From JABJAG01 sp965222215 (GTDB lineage: Bacteria; Pseudomonadota; Alphaproteobacteria; UBA6615): a stretch of DNA of 64,000 bases. The notes beneath the pieces were generated by a model that saw only the letters and a list, made by a program, of their open reading frames with translations, searched no databases and had not been told where the DNA came from. Below, piece after piece: positions 36,973-45,259 of this stretch (the first letter of the stretch is position 1; each line of letters starts with the position of its first letter). A program made the position numbers and the translations under genes. The stretch covers positions 3,782,001 through 3,846,000 of the forward strand of contig OZ244931.1 of NCBI GenBank assembly GCA_965222215.1, in the 5' to 3' direction.

Positions 36973-38025
36973 CTAACCCCCCACCGCCACCGGGCACCCG
37001 GACCATTCGGCCCCGCAGACCCTGCCGCCGTTCGCGGAGCAGATATCGCAGCCGTGCCGGAGGTTGCCGCGCACCAGGTCCGCGAGCCCCTCGATAAACG
37101 CAGGCGCGGTGCCGACCGTGGGGACACGGATGTAGTTTTTCACGCCGGCCTCGTCGGCAAATTCCCGGTATTCGATGTCCAGTTCGACCAGCGTCTCGGA
37201 ATGCTCGGATACAAACGCAATCGGCACGAGAACGATGCTTTTCCCGTCCGCACCGGCCCGCGCGATTTCGTCCTCGGTGGCGGGGCCGATCCATTCCAGC
37301 GGCCCGACGCGGCTCTGGTAGCAACACAGCCAGTCCGCCTCCCGGCCGAGTTCTTTCATCACTGCGTTCGCCGTTTGCTCGACCTGCCACTGGTAGGGAT
37401 CGCCGGCCGCAACGATTTTCTTCGGCAGGCCATGGGCGGAAAACAGGATCCGGCAGTCTTCGCCGGCGGGAACTTTCTCCAGCGCGGCGGCAACAGCCTC
37501 GGCCGTAGCGTTCACAAAGCCCTGTTCAGTCGGGTAGCAGCAATGCGCTGTCACGGGGATGGAGATATCCTGCTTGCGCTGTACCTCTTCCCAGACCCGC
37601 ATCATCGAACCGACGGTCGTGGTCGAGAATTGCGGATAGAGGGGGAGCAGCACGATCCGGTCCGGGTTGCAGGCCAGAACGTCTCGAAGCGTGTCTTCAA
37701 TGAATGGATGCCAGTACCGCATGGCGACAAAGCAGCGATAGGATTCGTCCGGGTCCGTGTTGAGTGCGGCTTCCAACGCCTCCGCCTGCGCGCGCGTGTT
37801 TGCCAGGAGCGGCGAGCCGCCGCCGAGATGCGCGTAGATCTCGCGGGCTGTGGGTTCACGGCGACGCGAGATCAGCTGGGCGAGGAGCCAGCGAAAAGGC
37901 TGCGGCAGGCCGATGATCTTCGGATCGTTGAACAGATTGAACAGGAATGGCCGGATGTCTTCGGGGTTATCCGGCCCCCCAAGATTGTAAGCGATTACGG
38001 CGGTGGTCACGCGCCTGACCCCCAT
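36973..38025 (-). CDS. hemH: Ferrochelatase
   Basis: 350 residues. IAYNLGGPDNPEDIRPFLFN near the N-terminus and LFSAHGLPKKIVAAGDPY, with the catalytic histidine, identify ferrochelatase; the conserved glutamate is in VPIAFVSEHSETLVELD. It inserts ferrous iron into protoporphyrin IX. The ATG at 38025 overlaps hemE by 19 bases. A GTG at 38010 forms a tighter GTGA overlap with the hemE stop and has a G-rich sequence upstream, so it may be the true start. The C-terminus has several cysteines (RHGCDICSANGGRVCG), a possible iron-sulfur ligand set. Confidence 0.94.
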   Translation of the reverse strand: MGVRRVTTAVIAYNLGGPDNPEDIRPFLFNLFNDPKIIGLPQPFRWLLAQLISRRREPTAREIYAHLGGGSPLLANTRAQAEALEAALNTDPDESYRCFVAMRYWHPFIEDTLRDVLACNPDRIVLLPLYPQFSTTTVGSMMRVWEEVQRKQDISIPVTAHCCYPTEQGFVNATAEAVAAALEKVPAGEDCRILFSAHGLPKKIVAAGDPYQWQVEQTANAVMKELGREADWLCCYQSRVGPLEWIGPATEDEIARAGADGKSIVLVPIAFVSEHSETLVELDIEYREFADEAGVKNYIRVPTVGTAPAFIEGLADLVRGNLRHGCDICSANGGRVCGAEWSGCPVAVGG

Positions 38026-39044
38026 CCGTGAACGATCTCCGCGACGCGTTCGACATGCGCGACCGGCGTATCCTTGTTGATCCCGTGGGCCAGATTGAAC
38101 ACGAACGGTCCACCCGACAGCGCATCGAGAACCTCGCGCGCGGCGTCCTCCATCTCTTCACCGCCCGCGAGCAGGTAGGCCGGATCGAGATTTCCCTGGA
38201 CCGGGCAGATCGGCTGTATTTCGCTGGCCGCGTCACGCGGCGCGATCGACGAATCCAGGCCGACCGCATCGATACCGGTCTGGCGCACATACTCGGCCGT
38301 CCGCATGCCAATCCCGCGGGCAAACCCGATGATCGGAATTTCGGGCGCCTGCGCCCTCACCCGCGACACAATCCGCTCCGTCGGTCCCACCACCCAGTCG
38401 GTAAAGAACTCGGCCGGGACCGCGCTTGCCCAGGTATCGAACAGCTGCAGCGCCTGTGCCCCCGCCTCGACCTGCGCGAGCAGATAGTCGGACGTGGCCT
38501 CGACGAGCAGGTCGAGCACGGCCGAAAACATCTGGTCATTGGCAATGCCGAAGCTTTTCACGAGATTGAAATCGCGGCTGCTGCCGCCCTCGATCATGTA
38601 GGTCGCCACGGTCCAGGGCGCCCCGGCGAACCCGATCAGCGCGATATCGTCCGCCAGTTCGGCCCGCGTCAGCCGGACGGTCTCGAATACTGGCGCAAGA
38701 TGCTCACGCACGCGGTCGGCTTTCAGCAACGTTATGTCCTCCGGTCCCGAGATCGGATCGAGGACCGGGCCGCGCCCCTCCACGAACCGAACGTTCTGGC
38801 CGAGCGCATCGGGGATGACGAGGATGTCGGAGAACAGGATCGCCGCGTCTGGGCGAAAGCGCTCGATCGGCTGCAGCGTCACCCGTGCCGCACGTTCCGG
38901 GGTGTAGCAGAGATCGAGAAAATCCTTCGCCTGGGCCCTGATCTCGCGGTACTCGGGCAGGTATCGCCCGGCCTGGCGCATAAACCAGAACGGCGGACGG
39001 GGCGTTGTCTGGCCGGAAAGCGCGTCGAGAAAAAGAGAAGTCAT
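38007..39044 (-). CDS. hemE: Uroporphyrinogen decarboxylase
   Basis: 345 residues, the normal length. PPFWFMRQAGRYLPEYRE contains the signature RQAGRY motif, and ILFSDILVIPDALGQNVRF with the catalytic aspartate follows. It decarboxylates uroporphyrinogen III to coproporphyrinogen III. It is the first gene of the hemE-hemH-hemJ group and borders the probable replication origin, exactly as hemE does in Caulobacter. Confidence 0.97.
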   Translation of the reverse strand: MTSLFLDALSGQTTPRPPFWFMRQAGRYLPEYREIRAQAKDFLDLCYTPERAARVTLQPIERFRPDAAILFSDILVIPDALGQNVRFVEGRGPVLDPISGPEDITLLKADRVREHLAPVFETVRLTRAELADDIALIGFAGAPWTVATYMIEGGSSRDFNLVKSFGIANDQMFSAVLDLLVEATSDYLLAQVEAGAQALQLFDTWASAVPAEFFTDWVVGPTERIVSRVRAQAPEIPIIGFARGIGMRTAEYVRQTGIDAVGLDSSIAPRDAASEIQPICPVQGNLDPAYLLAGGEEMEDAAREVLDALSGGPFVFNLAHGINKDTPVAHVERVAEIVHGWGSGA

Positions 39045-39507
39045 GGGTGTTTCGAACCGGCGATGGGAATGTCGTGACCTGACATCGGCGAGCGGTGAAT
39101 ATGGCGGAACGTGTTTGTTCTGTGCACCTCAAAAAAAGAAAAAGAATGAAATGAAAAAGTAAATTGACGTTGTAGATGTCCGGTGAATCCGGGGGATAAT
39201 TCGCCATCCACAATCTTGTCCAGATGCCGGAATGAAAGCTTCATGTCGGCCGGCATATTCGTGGAAAAATCGCTACCGCCTTGTTTGTGAACGTGTACGC
39301 GGGGTCCGCTCATGTGGATTTATCGGGTATGCCTCTGCTCCGACTTTGTGGGCGGATAGATTATTCGCAATGCCCGCGATCTTTATCCCGGCGGGATGAC
39401 AGGGCCTGTTTCCAACGGCATAAGGGTGATGAAAAAATTCGCCGGTTTGCATTTGTCCTGTTTTCCACCGGTCCAGCGATTCCGCTCACAGGCTTGGCGC
39501 CCGATTC
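39045..39507. other. Probable chromosomal replication origin (oriC)
   Basis: 463 bases with no credible gene between divergent hemE and the dikinase regulator gene, the place of Cori in Caulobacter. An A-rich tract (39130-39165) in otherwise GC-rich DNA could be the unwinding element. Four DnaA-box-like sequences occur: ATCCACA at 39206-39212 (plus) and 39313-39319 (minus), and TTTTCCAC at 39461-39468 (plus) and 39261-39268 (minus). None is a perfect TTATCCACA. No TTAA-N7-TTAA CtrA box was found. Short open frames in the region lack family similarity. Promoters for both flanking genes must also lie here. Confidence 0.7.
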
Positions 39508-40374
39508 ATGACCGAATCCGAGACTGCTTTTCATATTCACCTGGTGTCGGACTCGACCGGCGAGACAATCCGGTCGGTTGCGCGCGCCTGCCTGGTCCAG
39601 TTCGAGGATACCAACGTCGTCGAACATTTCTGGCCGATGGCGCGAACCCCGAAGGCAATGGATCTCGTGCTGGAGGAGATCAGCGAGAATCCGGGGCCGG
39701 TGATTTTCACGCTCGTCGACGACAGCCTCGGCGAGCAGCTCGTGCGCGGGTGCCGGCTTCGCCAGGTGCCGTGTATCTCCGTGCTCGATCCGGTGATCGC
39801 CGCGGTGGGCAACTTCCTGGGCATGCAGCCGACCCATGTGATCGGCGGCCAGCATGAACTCGATGCCGCCTACTTCCAGCGCATCGAGGCCATGGACTGG
39901 ACCCTGTCCCATGACGACGGGCAGCGCGCGCACGAACTGGACGGCTCGGATGTCGTCCTGATCGGGGTGTCGCGCACATCCAAGACGCCGACCTGTCTCT
40001 ATCTCGCCAACCGGGGCATCAAGGCCGGGAACGTGCCCTATGTGCCCGGAATTCCGCTGCCGGACGGCCTCGAGAATCTGAAAAACCCGCTGGTGATCGG
40101 TCTGACCAACGATCCCAAGCGCCTCGTCGAACTGCGCAAGGCACGCCTGAGTTCGCTGCAGCAGGACGAGGAAACGGACTATGTGGACCCGGACCAGGTC
40201 CGCGCGGAGATTACCGAGGCGCGGCGCTACTTCGCACGCAACCACTGGCCCGTCATCGACGTCACCCGCCGGTCCATCGAGGAAACCGCGGCGGCGATCC
40301 TCACTCTCTATAACCGGCGGCTCGAGGAGCGCGACGAGGAAGTGCTTTCCAGACCGAGCGATGCCCTTGGCTGA
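39508..40374 (+). CDS. Pyruvate,water dikinase regulatory protein (PSRP, DUF299)
   Basis: 288 residues, the usual size. It begins HIHLVSDSTGETIRSVARA and has the P-loop GVSRTSKT (153-160) in VVLIGVSRTSKTPTCLYLAN, both hallmarks of the family. These bifunctional proteins phosphorylate phosphoenolpyruvate synthase or pyruvate phosphate dikinase with ADP and remove the phosphate again; which target applies here cannot be told. In alphaproteobacteria this gene conventionally flanks the origin opposite hemE. Its end overlaps the maf start by 14 bases. Confidence 0.93.
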   Translation: MTESETAFHIHLVSDSTGETIRSVARACLVQFEDTNVVEHFWPMARTPKAMDLVLEEISENPGPVIFTLVDDSLGEQLVRGCRLRQVPCISVLDPVIAAVGNFLGMQPTHVIGGQHELDAAYFQRIEAMDWTLSHDDGQRAHELDGSDVVLIGVSRTSKTPTCLYLANRGIKAGNVPYVPGIPLPDGLENLKNPLVIGLTNDPKRLVELRKARLSSLQQDEETDYVDPDQVRAEITEARRYFARNHWPVIDVTRRSIEETAAAILTLYNRRLEERDEEVLSRPSDALG

Positions 40375-40972
40375 CGGTGCGGCGATGGTGCTGGCGTCCG
40401 CCAGCGAAGTGCGCGCGCGCCTGCTGACGAATGCCGGGGTGCCGTATGCGGTCGACCCGGCCAATGTGGACGAGGCGCATGTGCGTGACACCCTGCTGGC
40501 CGGGGCGGCGTCGCACGCCGCGATTGCCGAAACTCTGGCGGAGCTCAAGGCGCAGCATGTGGCCGAACGGCACGCGGGCGAACTTGTCCTGGGGGCGGAT
40601 CAGATCCTTTCATGTGAGGGCGAGCTGTTCGAAAAGCCACGCGGGCCGGAACATGTGGCGGGTCACCTTCGCGCGTTGATGGGGAAGTCGCATACGCTTC
40701 ACACGAGCGCGTGCGTGGTCCGCGACGGGGCGGTGCTCTGGCACGTGACGACCCACGCCGAGCTGGCGATGCGTGAACTGTCCGACGAGTTTATCGCCGC
40801 CTATGTGGACCGGGTCGGTGAGGCCGTGTGCGCGTCGGTCGGCGCGTACCAACTCGAGGGGCTCGGGGCGCAACTGTTCGAGCGCATCGACGGCGCTCAT
40901 TTCGATATCCTCGGCCTGCCGCTCCTGCCGTTGCTCGCCTTCCTTCGAGACCGCGAGGTGATCGCCCGATGA
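40361..40972 (+). CDS. maf: Maf-family nucleotide pyrophosphatase
   Basis: 203 residues. MVLASASEVRARLLTNAGV resembles the Maf N-terminal loop (LASASPRR in most), and ELVLGADQIL holds the catalytic aspartate; GAYQLEGLGAQLFERIDG is the usual C-terminal block. Maf proteins hydrolyse non-canonical or modified nucleoside triphosphates. The typical PRR of the first motif is replaced by EVR, which may shift substrate preference. Coupled to aroE by an ATGA overlap. Confidence 0.88.
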   Translation: MPLADGAAMVLASASEVRARLLTNAGVPYAVDPANVDEAHVRDTLLAGAASHAAIAETLAELKAQHVAERHAGELVLGADQILSCEGELFEKPRGPEHVAGHLRALMGKSHTLHTSACVVRDGAVLWHVTTHAELAMRELSDEFIAAYVDRVGEAVCASVGAYQLEGLGAQLFERIDGAHFDILGLPLLPLLAFLRDREVIAR

Positions 40973-41823
40973 ACCCGCCTCTGCGCGCCGGCGTGATGGG
41001 CTGGCCGATTTCACACTCCCTCTCGCCCGTGCTCCACGGGCACTGGCTGGCCCGCTACGGCATCGACGGCACGTACGATGCGTACGCGGTGCGGCCGGAA
41101 GAGCTCGAAGATGCAATTTCACAGCTGCGCTCCGAACGCCGCCGGGGCACCAATCTGACGGTGCCGCACAAGGAAGCCGCGATGTCTTTGGTCGACGAGA
41201 TCGACGGGACGGCCCGTCGGATCGGGGCCGTGAACACGTTGGTCTTGCGCGAAAACGGCAGTCTTTTCGCAACGAACACGGACGCGTACGGGCTGATCGA
41301 GAACATACGGGCCTTGGAACCGGCGGCGGTGGCGGCGAATTTCTCAAGCCGCCCCGTGGTGGTGCTGGGGGCCGGCGGCGCAGCGCGCGCGGCGGTCGTC
41401 GGCCTCGCCGATCTCGGCCTGCCGGAAATCCGGATCGTGAACCGCACCCGGGCGCGGGCGGAGGCGCTTTCGCAGATCGTCTCGGACACCCCCGCGCGGG
41501 TGATCGCCGTCGACTGGGACGTGCGCGCGCAGGCGCTTGAGGACGCCGGGTTATTGGTGAACAGCACGACGCTGGGCATGGAAGGCCAGCCGCCGCTCGA
41601 ACTCGATCTGGCGCGGCTGCCGGGCGATGCCGTGGTGAACGACATCGTCTACGCGCCGCTGGAGACCGGGCTGCTGTCGGCGGCGCGGGCGCGGGGCAAT
41701 CCGGTTGTCGACGGGCTGGGGATGCTGCTGCACCAGGCGCGCGCGGGATTCCGGGAATGGTTCGGGGTCGATCCCGAGGTCGACGACGATCTGCGCGCGG
41801 CCGTGCTCGCGGCGCGGACATAG
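40969..41823 (+). CDS. aroE: Shikimate dehydrogenase
   Basis: 284 residues. GWPISHSLSPVLHGHWLARY and NLTVPHKEA (Lys68 catalytic) form the shikimate site; VVVLGAGGAARAAVVGLADL is the NADPH-binding loop; VNSTTLGMEGQPPL is also conserved. It reduces 3-dehydroshikimate to shikimate in aromatic amino acid synthesis. The ATG overlaps the maf stop in ATGA. coaE follows after 10 bases. Confidence 0.95.
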   Translation: MNPPLRAGVMGWPISHSLSPVLHGHWLARYGIDGTYDAYAVRPEELEDAISQLRSERRRGTNLTVPHKEAAMSLVDEIDGTARRIGAVNTLVLRENGSLFATNTDAYGLIENIRALEPAAVAANFSSRPVVVLGAGGAARAAVVGLADLGLPEIRIVNRTRARAEALSQIVSDTPARVIAVDWDVRAQALEDAGLLVNSTTLGMEGQPPLELDLARLPGDAVVNDIVYAPLETGLLSAARARGNPVVDGLGMLLHQARAGFREWFGVDPEVDDDLRAAVLAART

Positions 41824-41833
41824 GCGGGCGGCG

Positions 41834-42448
41834 ATGTTCGTTCTCGGCCTGACGGGTTCCATCGGAATGGGAAAATCAACCGCGGCGAACATGTTTCGCA
41901 CGATGGGCGTGCCGGTGCACGATTCCGATGCGTCGGTGCACGCGCTGCTCGCGAACGACCGGAAGGTCCGGGACGCGATCTGCGCGCGGTTTCCCGGCGT
42001 GGTGAGCGATGCGGGGGTCGATCGCCAGGCGTTGGGGAAGGCCGTGTTCGGCGACCCCGCCGCACGGCGCGACCTGGAGAATATCCTCCACCCGCGGGTC
42101 CGGGCGGCCGCCGATGCGTTCCTGCGCCGTCATCGCCGGCTGGGCGTGCCGCTGGCCGTGCTCGATATTCCGCTGTTGTACGAGACGGGCGGCGAGGAAC
42201 GGGTCGATGCGGTGGTGGTTGTCTCGGCGCCCGCGTTTCTTCAGCGCCGGCGTGTCATGGCGCGCCCGGGGATGGACGAGGCCCGCTTCGCCGGCATTCT
42301 CGCGTCCCAGATGCCCGACCGGGAAAAACGGCGGCGCGCGGACTTTGTCGTGGAGACGGGTCTCGGCAGGGCCTATACTTTCACCGCTCTCAAGCGGATC
42401 GTCTCTGAGATCCGTGCCGCGCAATCTGGCTCGCGCGGAAGGCGTTAA
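41834..42448 (+). CDS. coaE: Dephospho-CoA kinase
   Basis: 204 residues. The P-loop is GSIGMGKS (8-15) in LGLTGSIGMGKSTAANMF, followed by GVPVHDSDASVH with the substrate-binding aspartates, and LDIPLLYETGGE. It phosphorylates dephospho-CoA, the last step in coenzyme A synthesis. It stands between aroE and dnaQ as in many alphaproteobacteria near the origin. Confidence 0.94.
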   Translation: MFVLGLTGSIGMGKSTAANMFRTMGVPVHDSDASVHALLANDRKVRDAICARFPGVVSDAGVDRQALGKAVFGDPAARRDLENILHPRVRAAADAFLRRHRRLGVPLAVLDIPLLYETGGEERVDAVVVVSAPAFLQRRRVMARPGMDEARFAGILASQMPDREKRRRADFVVETGLGRAYTFTALKRIVSEIRAAQSGSRGRR

Positions 42449-42470
42449 CCCCGGATCAGCGAGCCCAGAC

Positions 42471-43151
42471 GTGCGCGAAATTGTCCTCGATACCGAAACC
42501 ACCGGCCTCGACCCCGGCAGCGGGCACCGCATCGTCGAGATCGGGTGTGTGGAAACCCGCCATCACATTGCGACGGGCGAGTCCTTTCACGTCTACGTCA
42601 ATCCCGAGCGCGACATGCCCGAAGAGGCGTTCAACGTGCACGGCCTGAGCGAGCAGTTCCTGTCGGACAAGCCGGTCTTCGCCGAAGTGGTCGAGGGTTT
42701 TCTTGCCTTTGTGGAGGATTCGCCGCTGGTCATCCACAACGCCGAATTCGACATGAAGTTCCTGAACGCGGAGCTGAAGAAGGTCGGGCGGCCGCTGCTC
42801 GACCGCGACCGCGCCATCGACACGGTGGCCCTCGCCCGCCGCAAGTTTCCGGGGGCGCAGGTCAACTTGGACGCGTTGTGCCGCCGGTTCGAGATCGACC
42901 TGTCGCGCCGCGACAAGCATGGCGCGCTGCTGGATGCGGAGCTGCTGGCGGATGTGTATCTGCAACTGCGCGGCGGGGCGCAGCCGGGCTTCGAGCTGGC
43001 GGGGAACAACGTCGATTCGTCAGGCCCGGTCGAGGTACAGCGCCAGGCCCGGCCGCCGCGCCCGCACGCGCCGAGCGCGGAGGAACTCGCCGCGCACGCG
43101 AAGCTGGTCGAAACCCTGAATGAACCGCTGTGGACGCCCGATAAGGCTTAG
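42471..43151 (+). CDS. dnaQ: DNA polymerase III epsilon subunit (proofreading exonuclease)
   Basis: 226 residues from a GTG start. The three exonuclease motifs are present: Exo I LDTETTGLDP (Asp7, Glu9), Exo II VIHNAEFDMKFLN, Exo III with the His and Asp of HGALLDAELLADVY. It provides 3'-5' proofreading in the replicative polymerase. The C-terminal 40 residues are Pro/Ala-rich and probably form the flexible tail that binds the alpha subunit. GTG is chosen because the DTET motif follows at the normal distance. Confidence 0.94.
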   Translation: MREIVLDTETTGLDPGSGHRIVEIGCVETRHHIATGESFHVYVNPERDMPEEAFNVHGLSEQFLSDKPVFAEVVEGFLAFVEDSPLVIHNAEFDMKFLNAELKKVGRPLLDRDRAIDTVALARRKFPGAQVNLDALCRRFEIDLSRRDKHGALLDAELLADVYLQLRGGAQPGFELAGNNVDSSGPVEVQRQARPPRPHAPSAEELAAHAKLVETLNEPLWTPDKA

Positions 43152-43169
43152 GCCGACAGGCGCAGTCGC

Positions 43170-43802
43170 CTAGAGTTCGAACTCGAACTTGTCGCCGCCC
43201 TTGTCCTTGCCGTCGGTGCCGCCCGTGCCGGAGGCGCCACCGGCCCCGTTACCGCCCGCGGGTGCCGGCGCGGCGGCCGCGCCTCCTGCCCCTGCACCTG
43301 TCCCGGCGCCTTCCTGTTCGGCCTGCGCCTGCGCCGCGCGCTGCTGGTACATCGCCACGAAATCGATCGGCTGGACCAGCAGCGGCGGAAACCCGCCGTC
43401 GCGTACCGCCTCGGAAACGATGGCCCGGGCAAACGGGAAAAGCTGGCGCGGCGCCTCGATGTAGACGAGCGGCGCCATGTATTCCTCGGGCACCTCGCCG
43501 ATGGAGAAGATGCCGGCGTAGGCGATCTCGACGATGAAAAGCGTGGTCTGGGCGTTGCTGCCCTCGGCGCGCAGGGTCAGCGTGACCTCGAAGGCCTTGT
43601 CCGCAACCTGGTTGGCGTTGACGTCGATCGCGATCTGGACGTTCGGCTCGCCGTCCTGCTGCTGCAGCGACTGCGGCGCGTTCGGGTTTTCGAACGACAG
43701 GTCCTTCACGTACTGGGCGTTGACCAGCATCATCGGCTGGCCGTCGGGAGTTGTCGTGCCGCCTGCGGCGGGATCGGGCTGGCCGGCGTTCTGATCGGTC
43801 AT
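43170..43802 (-). CDS. secB: Protein-export chaperone SecB with long Gly/Ala-rich tail
   Basis: 210 residues. The SecB core spans about residues 20-155 (NAQYVKDLSFENPNAPQSL; EVTLTLRAEGSNAQ; YIEAPRQLFPFARAIVSEAV; PPLLVQPIDF). It keeps preproteins unfolded and hands them to SecA. After the core comes a tail of about 50 residues made of Gly, Ala and Pro with a charged end (DKFEFEL), longer than in most alphaproteobacterial SecB proteins. The last SecB residues normally contact SecA zinc domain; here that is harder to place. It is convergent with dnaQ. Confidence 0.93.
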   Translation of the reverse strand: MTDQNAGQPDPAAGGTTTPDGQPMMLVNAQYVKDLSFENPNAPQSLQQQDGEPNVQIAIDVNANQVADKAFEVTLTLRAEGSNAQTTLFIVEIAYAGIFSIGEVPEEYMAPLVYIEAPRQLFPFARAIVSEAVRDGGFPPLLVQPIDFVAMYQQRAAQAQAEQEGAGTGAGAGGAAAAPAPAGGNGAGGASGTGGTDGKDKGGDKFEFEL

Positions 43803-43901
43803 GGCGGTGTCCGCTTTCTGTTTGCGCGGTGGTGGGAAATTTCGCGCTCTGGCTAACACGATGGACGGCGGCTCACAACCGGCGCGCGCTTGGCCGGGCG
43901 T

Positions 43902-44444
43902 CTAGCTTTTGTCGGGCAGCCGGCGCGGGGGCTCGTCGTCCGCGTTGTCATTGCCGGGAGCCGGTTCGTCGCGCTCCACCCCGAACTCCTCGCCGTCGAT
44001 GATCGGGCCGCCGCGGCCCCTCGGGTTGCCGGGGTTGGGACCCTGCGTCGGCCCGCCGCCGCCGGACACGGAAAAATGAACGCCCTTCGATCGTTCGAGC
44101 AGCTTCCAGATTCCGCGCCCGATAATCTCGCGAAGCGGGGGTATCAACAGGGCGAAGCCGATGGCGTCGGTCATGAACCCGGGCGTCAGCAACAGCGCCC
44201 CGCCGAAAAGCAGGCATACGCCGGTGAACAGTTCGCGCACGGGAAGCCTGTCGGCCTGCACTTCCGCCTGCGCGCGCGCGAGCGTCGCAAGGCCCTGGTG
44301 GCGCAGCATCGCCGTCCCGATCAGGGCGGTCAGAATCACCAGTCCGATGGTCGCCCAGACGCCGATCGCACCGCCGACGGCGATGAACAGGTAGATTTCG
44401 ATCAGGGGAACGCCGATGAACAGCGCGAGAATCAGCAGTGGCAT
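43902..44444 (-). CDS. FxsA family membrane protein
   Basis: 180 residues. The N-terminus (LLILALFIGVPLIEIYLFIA) and LLTPGFMTDAIGFALLIPP are typical of FxsA, with about three to four membrane helices in the first 110 residues. The rest is a soluble Gly/Pro/Asp-rich tail. E. coli FxsA affects exclusion of phage T7 when overproduced; the native role is unknown. The gene precedes secB on the minus strand and is divergent from the tim44-type gene, with 147 bases between. Confidence 0.88.
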   Translation of the reverse strand: MPLLILALFIGVPLIEIYLFIAVGGAIGVWATIGLVILTALIGTAMLRHQGLATLARAQAEVQADRLPVRELFTGVCLLFGGALLLTPGFMTDAIGFALLIPPLREIIGRGIWKLLERSKGVHFSVSGGGGPTQGPNPGNPRGRGGPIIDGEEFGVERDEPAPGNDNADDEPPRRLPDKS

Positions 44445-44591
44445 TCTTGTTCTTTCATGCAGTTACCCCTATCTAGGGACAGTCAGACACACGTTGCCGG
44501 TCGGGGGACGTTTCGAGGTCTTCCGGGACCGGCACATGCATGCCGCCCCCCTATATAGGGATGCGGCGCAAGTTTTGGGACGGATCGCGGC

Positions 44592-45257
44592 GTGAAATTC
44601 ATCGATATCATTATTCTCGCGATGATCGCGGCCTTTCTGGTGTTCCGCCTGCGCAGCGTGCTGGGAAAACGCACGGGCAACGAGCGGCCGCCGCAGAATC
44701 CGTATGGGGATTCCGCGCCGGAGGGCCCGCGCGAGGCGTCGGAAGACGAAAATGTCGTCGCGCTTCCCGGCATGGAGCCGGCGGACGATATTCCCGACGA
44801 CACCCCCGCGAGCGACGGCCTGCGGGCCATTCGCGAAGCGGATCCGAACTTCTCGGTGCAGGAATTCATCGAGGGCGGCCGCGCCGCGTTCGAGATGATC
44901 GTGACGTCCTTCGCCAACGGCGACAAGGAAACGCTTCGCCCGCTCCTGAGCGATGAGGTCTACGAGAATTTTGCCGGCGCCATAGATGCCCGCGACGCCG
45001 CCGGCGAGACCATGGAAATGACCCTGGTCGGTATCCGCGAGGCCGATGTGCTCGAAGCGACCATGGACGGGCGCGTGGCGTTCGTCACCCTGAAGTTCGT
45101 GACCGAGCAGATCGAGGTCGTGCGCGACAAGGATGGCGAGGTTGTCTCCGGCGACCAGAGCAAGGTCACGACGGTCACCGATATCTGGACGTTCGCGCGC
45201 AACACCCGCTCGCGCAATCCGAACTGGACCCTGGTCGCGACCGAGGCGCCGAACTAG
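44592..45257 (+). CDS. Tim44/TimA domain protein
   Basis: 221 residues. One N-terminal membrane helix (FIDIIILAMIAAFLVFRL) is followed by an acidic linker and then a C-terminal Tim44-like domain (about residues 90-220) with FSVQEFIEGGRAAFEMIVTS and KSVTT-like VTDIWTFARN. Bacterial TimA proteins are inner membrane proteins related to the mitochondrial import motor subunit Tim44; their client is not firmly known. It lies between fxsA/secB and mltA, the common alphaproteobacterial arrangement. Confidence 0.9.
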   Translation: MKFIDIIILAMIAAFLVFRLRSVLGKRTGNERPPQNPYGDSAPEGPREASEDENVVALPGMEPADDIPDDTPASDGLRAIREADPNFSVQEFIEGGRAAFEMIVTSFANGDKETLRPLLSDEVYENFAGAIDARDAAGETMEMTLVGIREADVLEATMDGRVAFVTLKFVTEQIEVVRDKDGEVVSGDQSKVTTVTDIWTFARNTRSRNPNWTLVATEAPN

Positions 45258-45259
45258 GC

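Noticed and set aside
36485..37390. 301-codon minus-strand frame over hemJ and hemH
   Set aside because: It is out of frame with two well-supported haem genes and its sequence is Arg/Gly-rich without motifs.
38008..38010. GTG as certain start of hemH
   Set aside because: It makes a neat GTGA overlap with hemE, but the ATG at 38025 is equally in frame; sequence alone cannot decide, so the longer form is listed.
39041..39511. Short open frames (76 and 90 codons) in the hemE to dikinase-regulator gap
   Set aside because: No ribosome binding site or plausible domain, and they overlap the probable origin with A-rich DNA.
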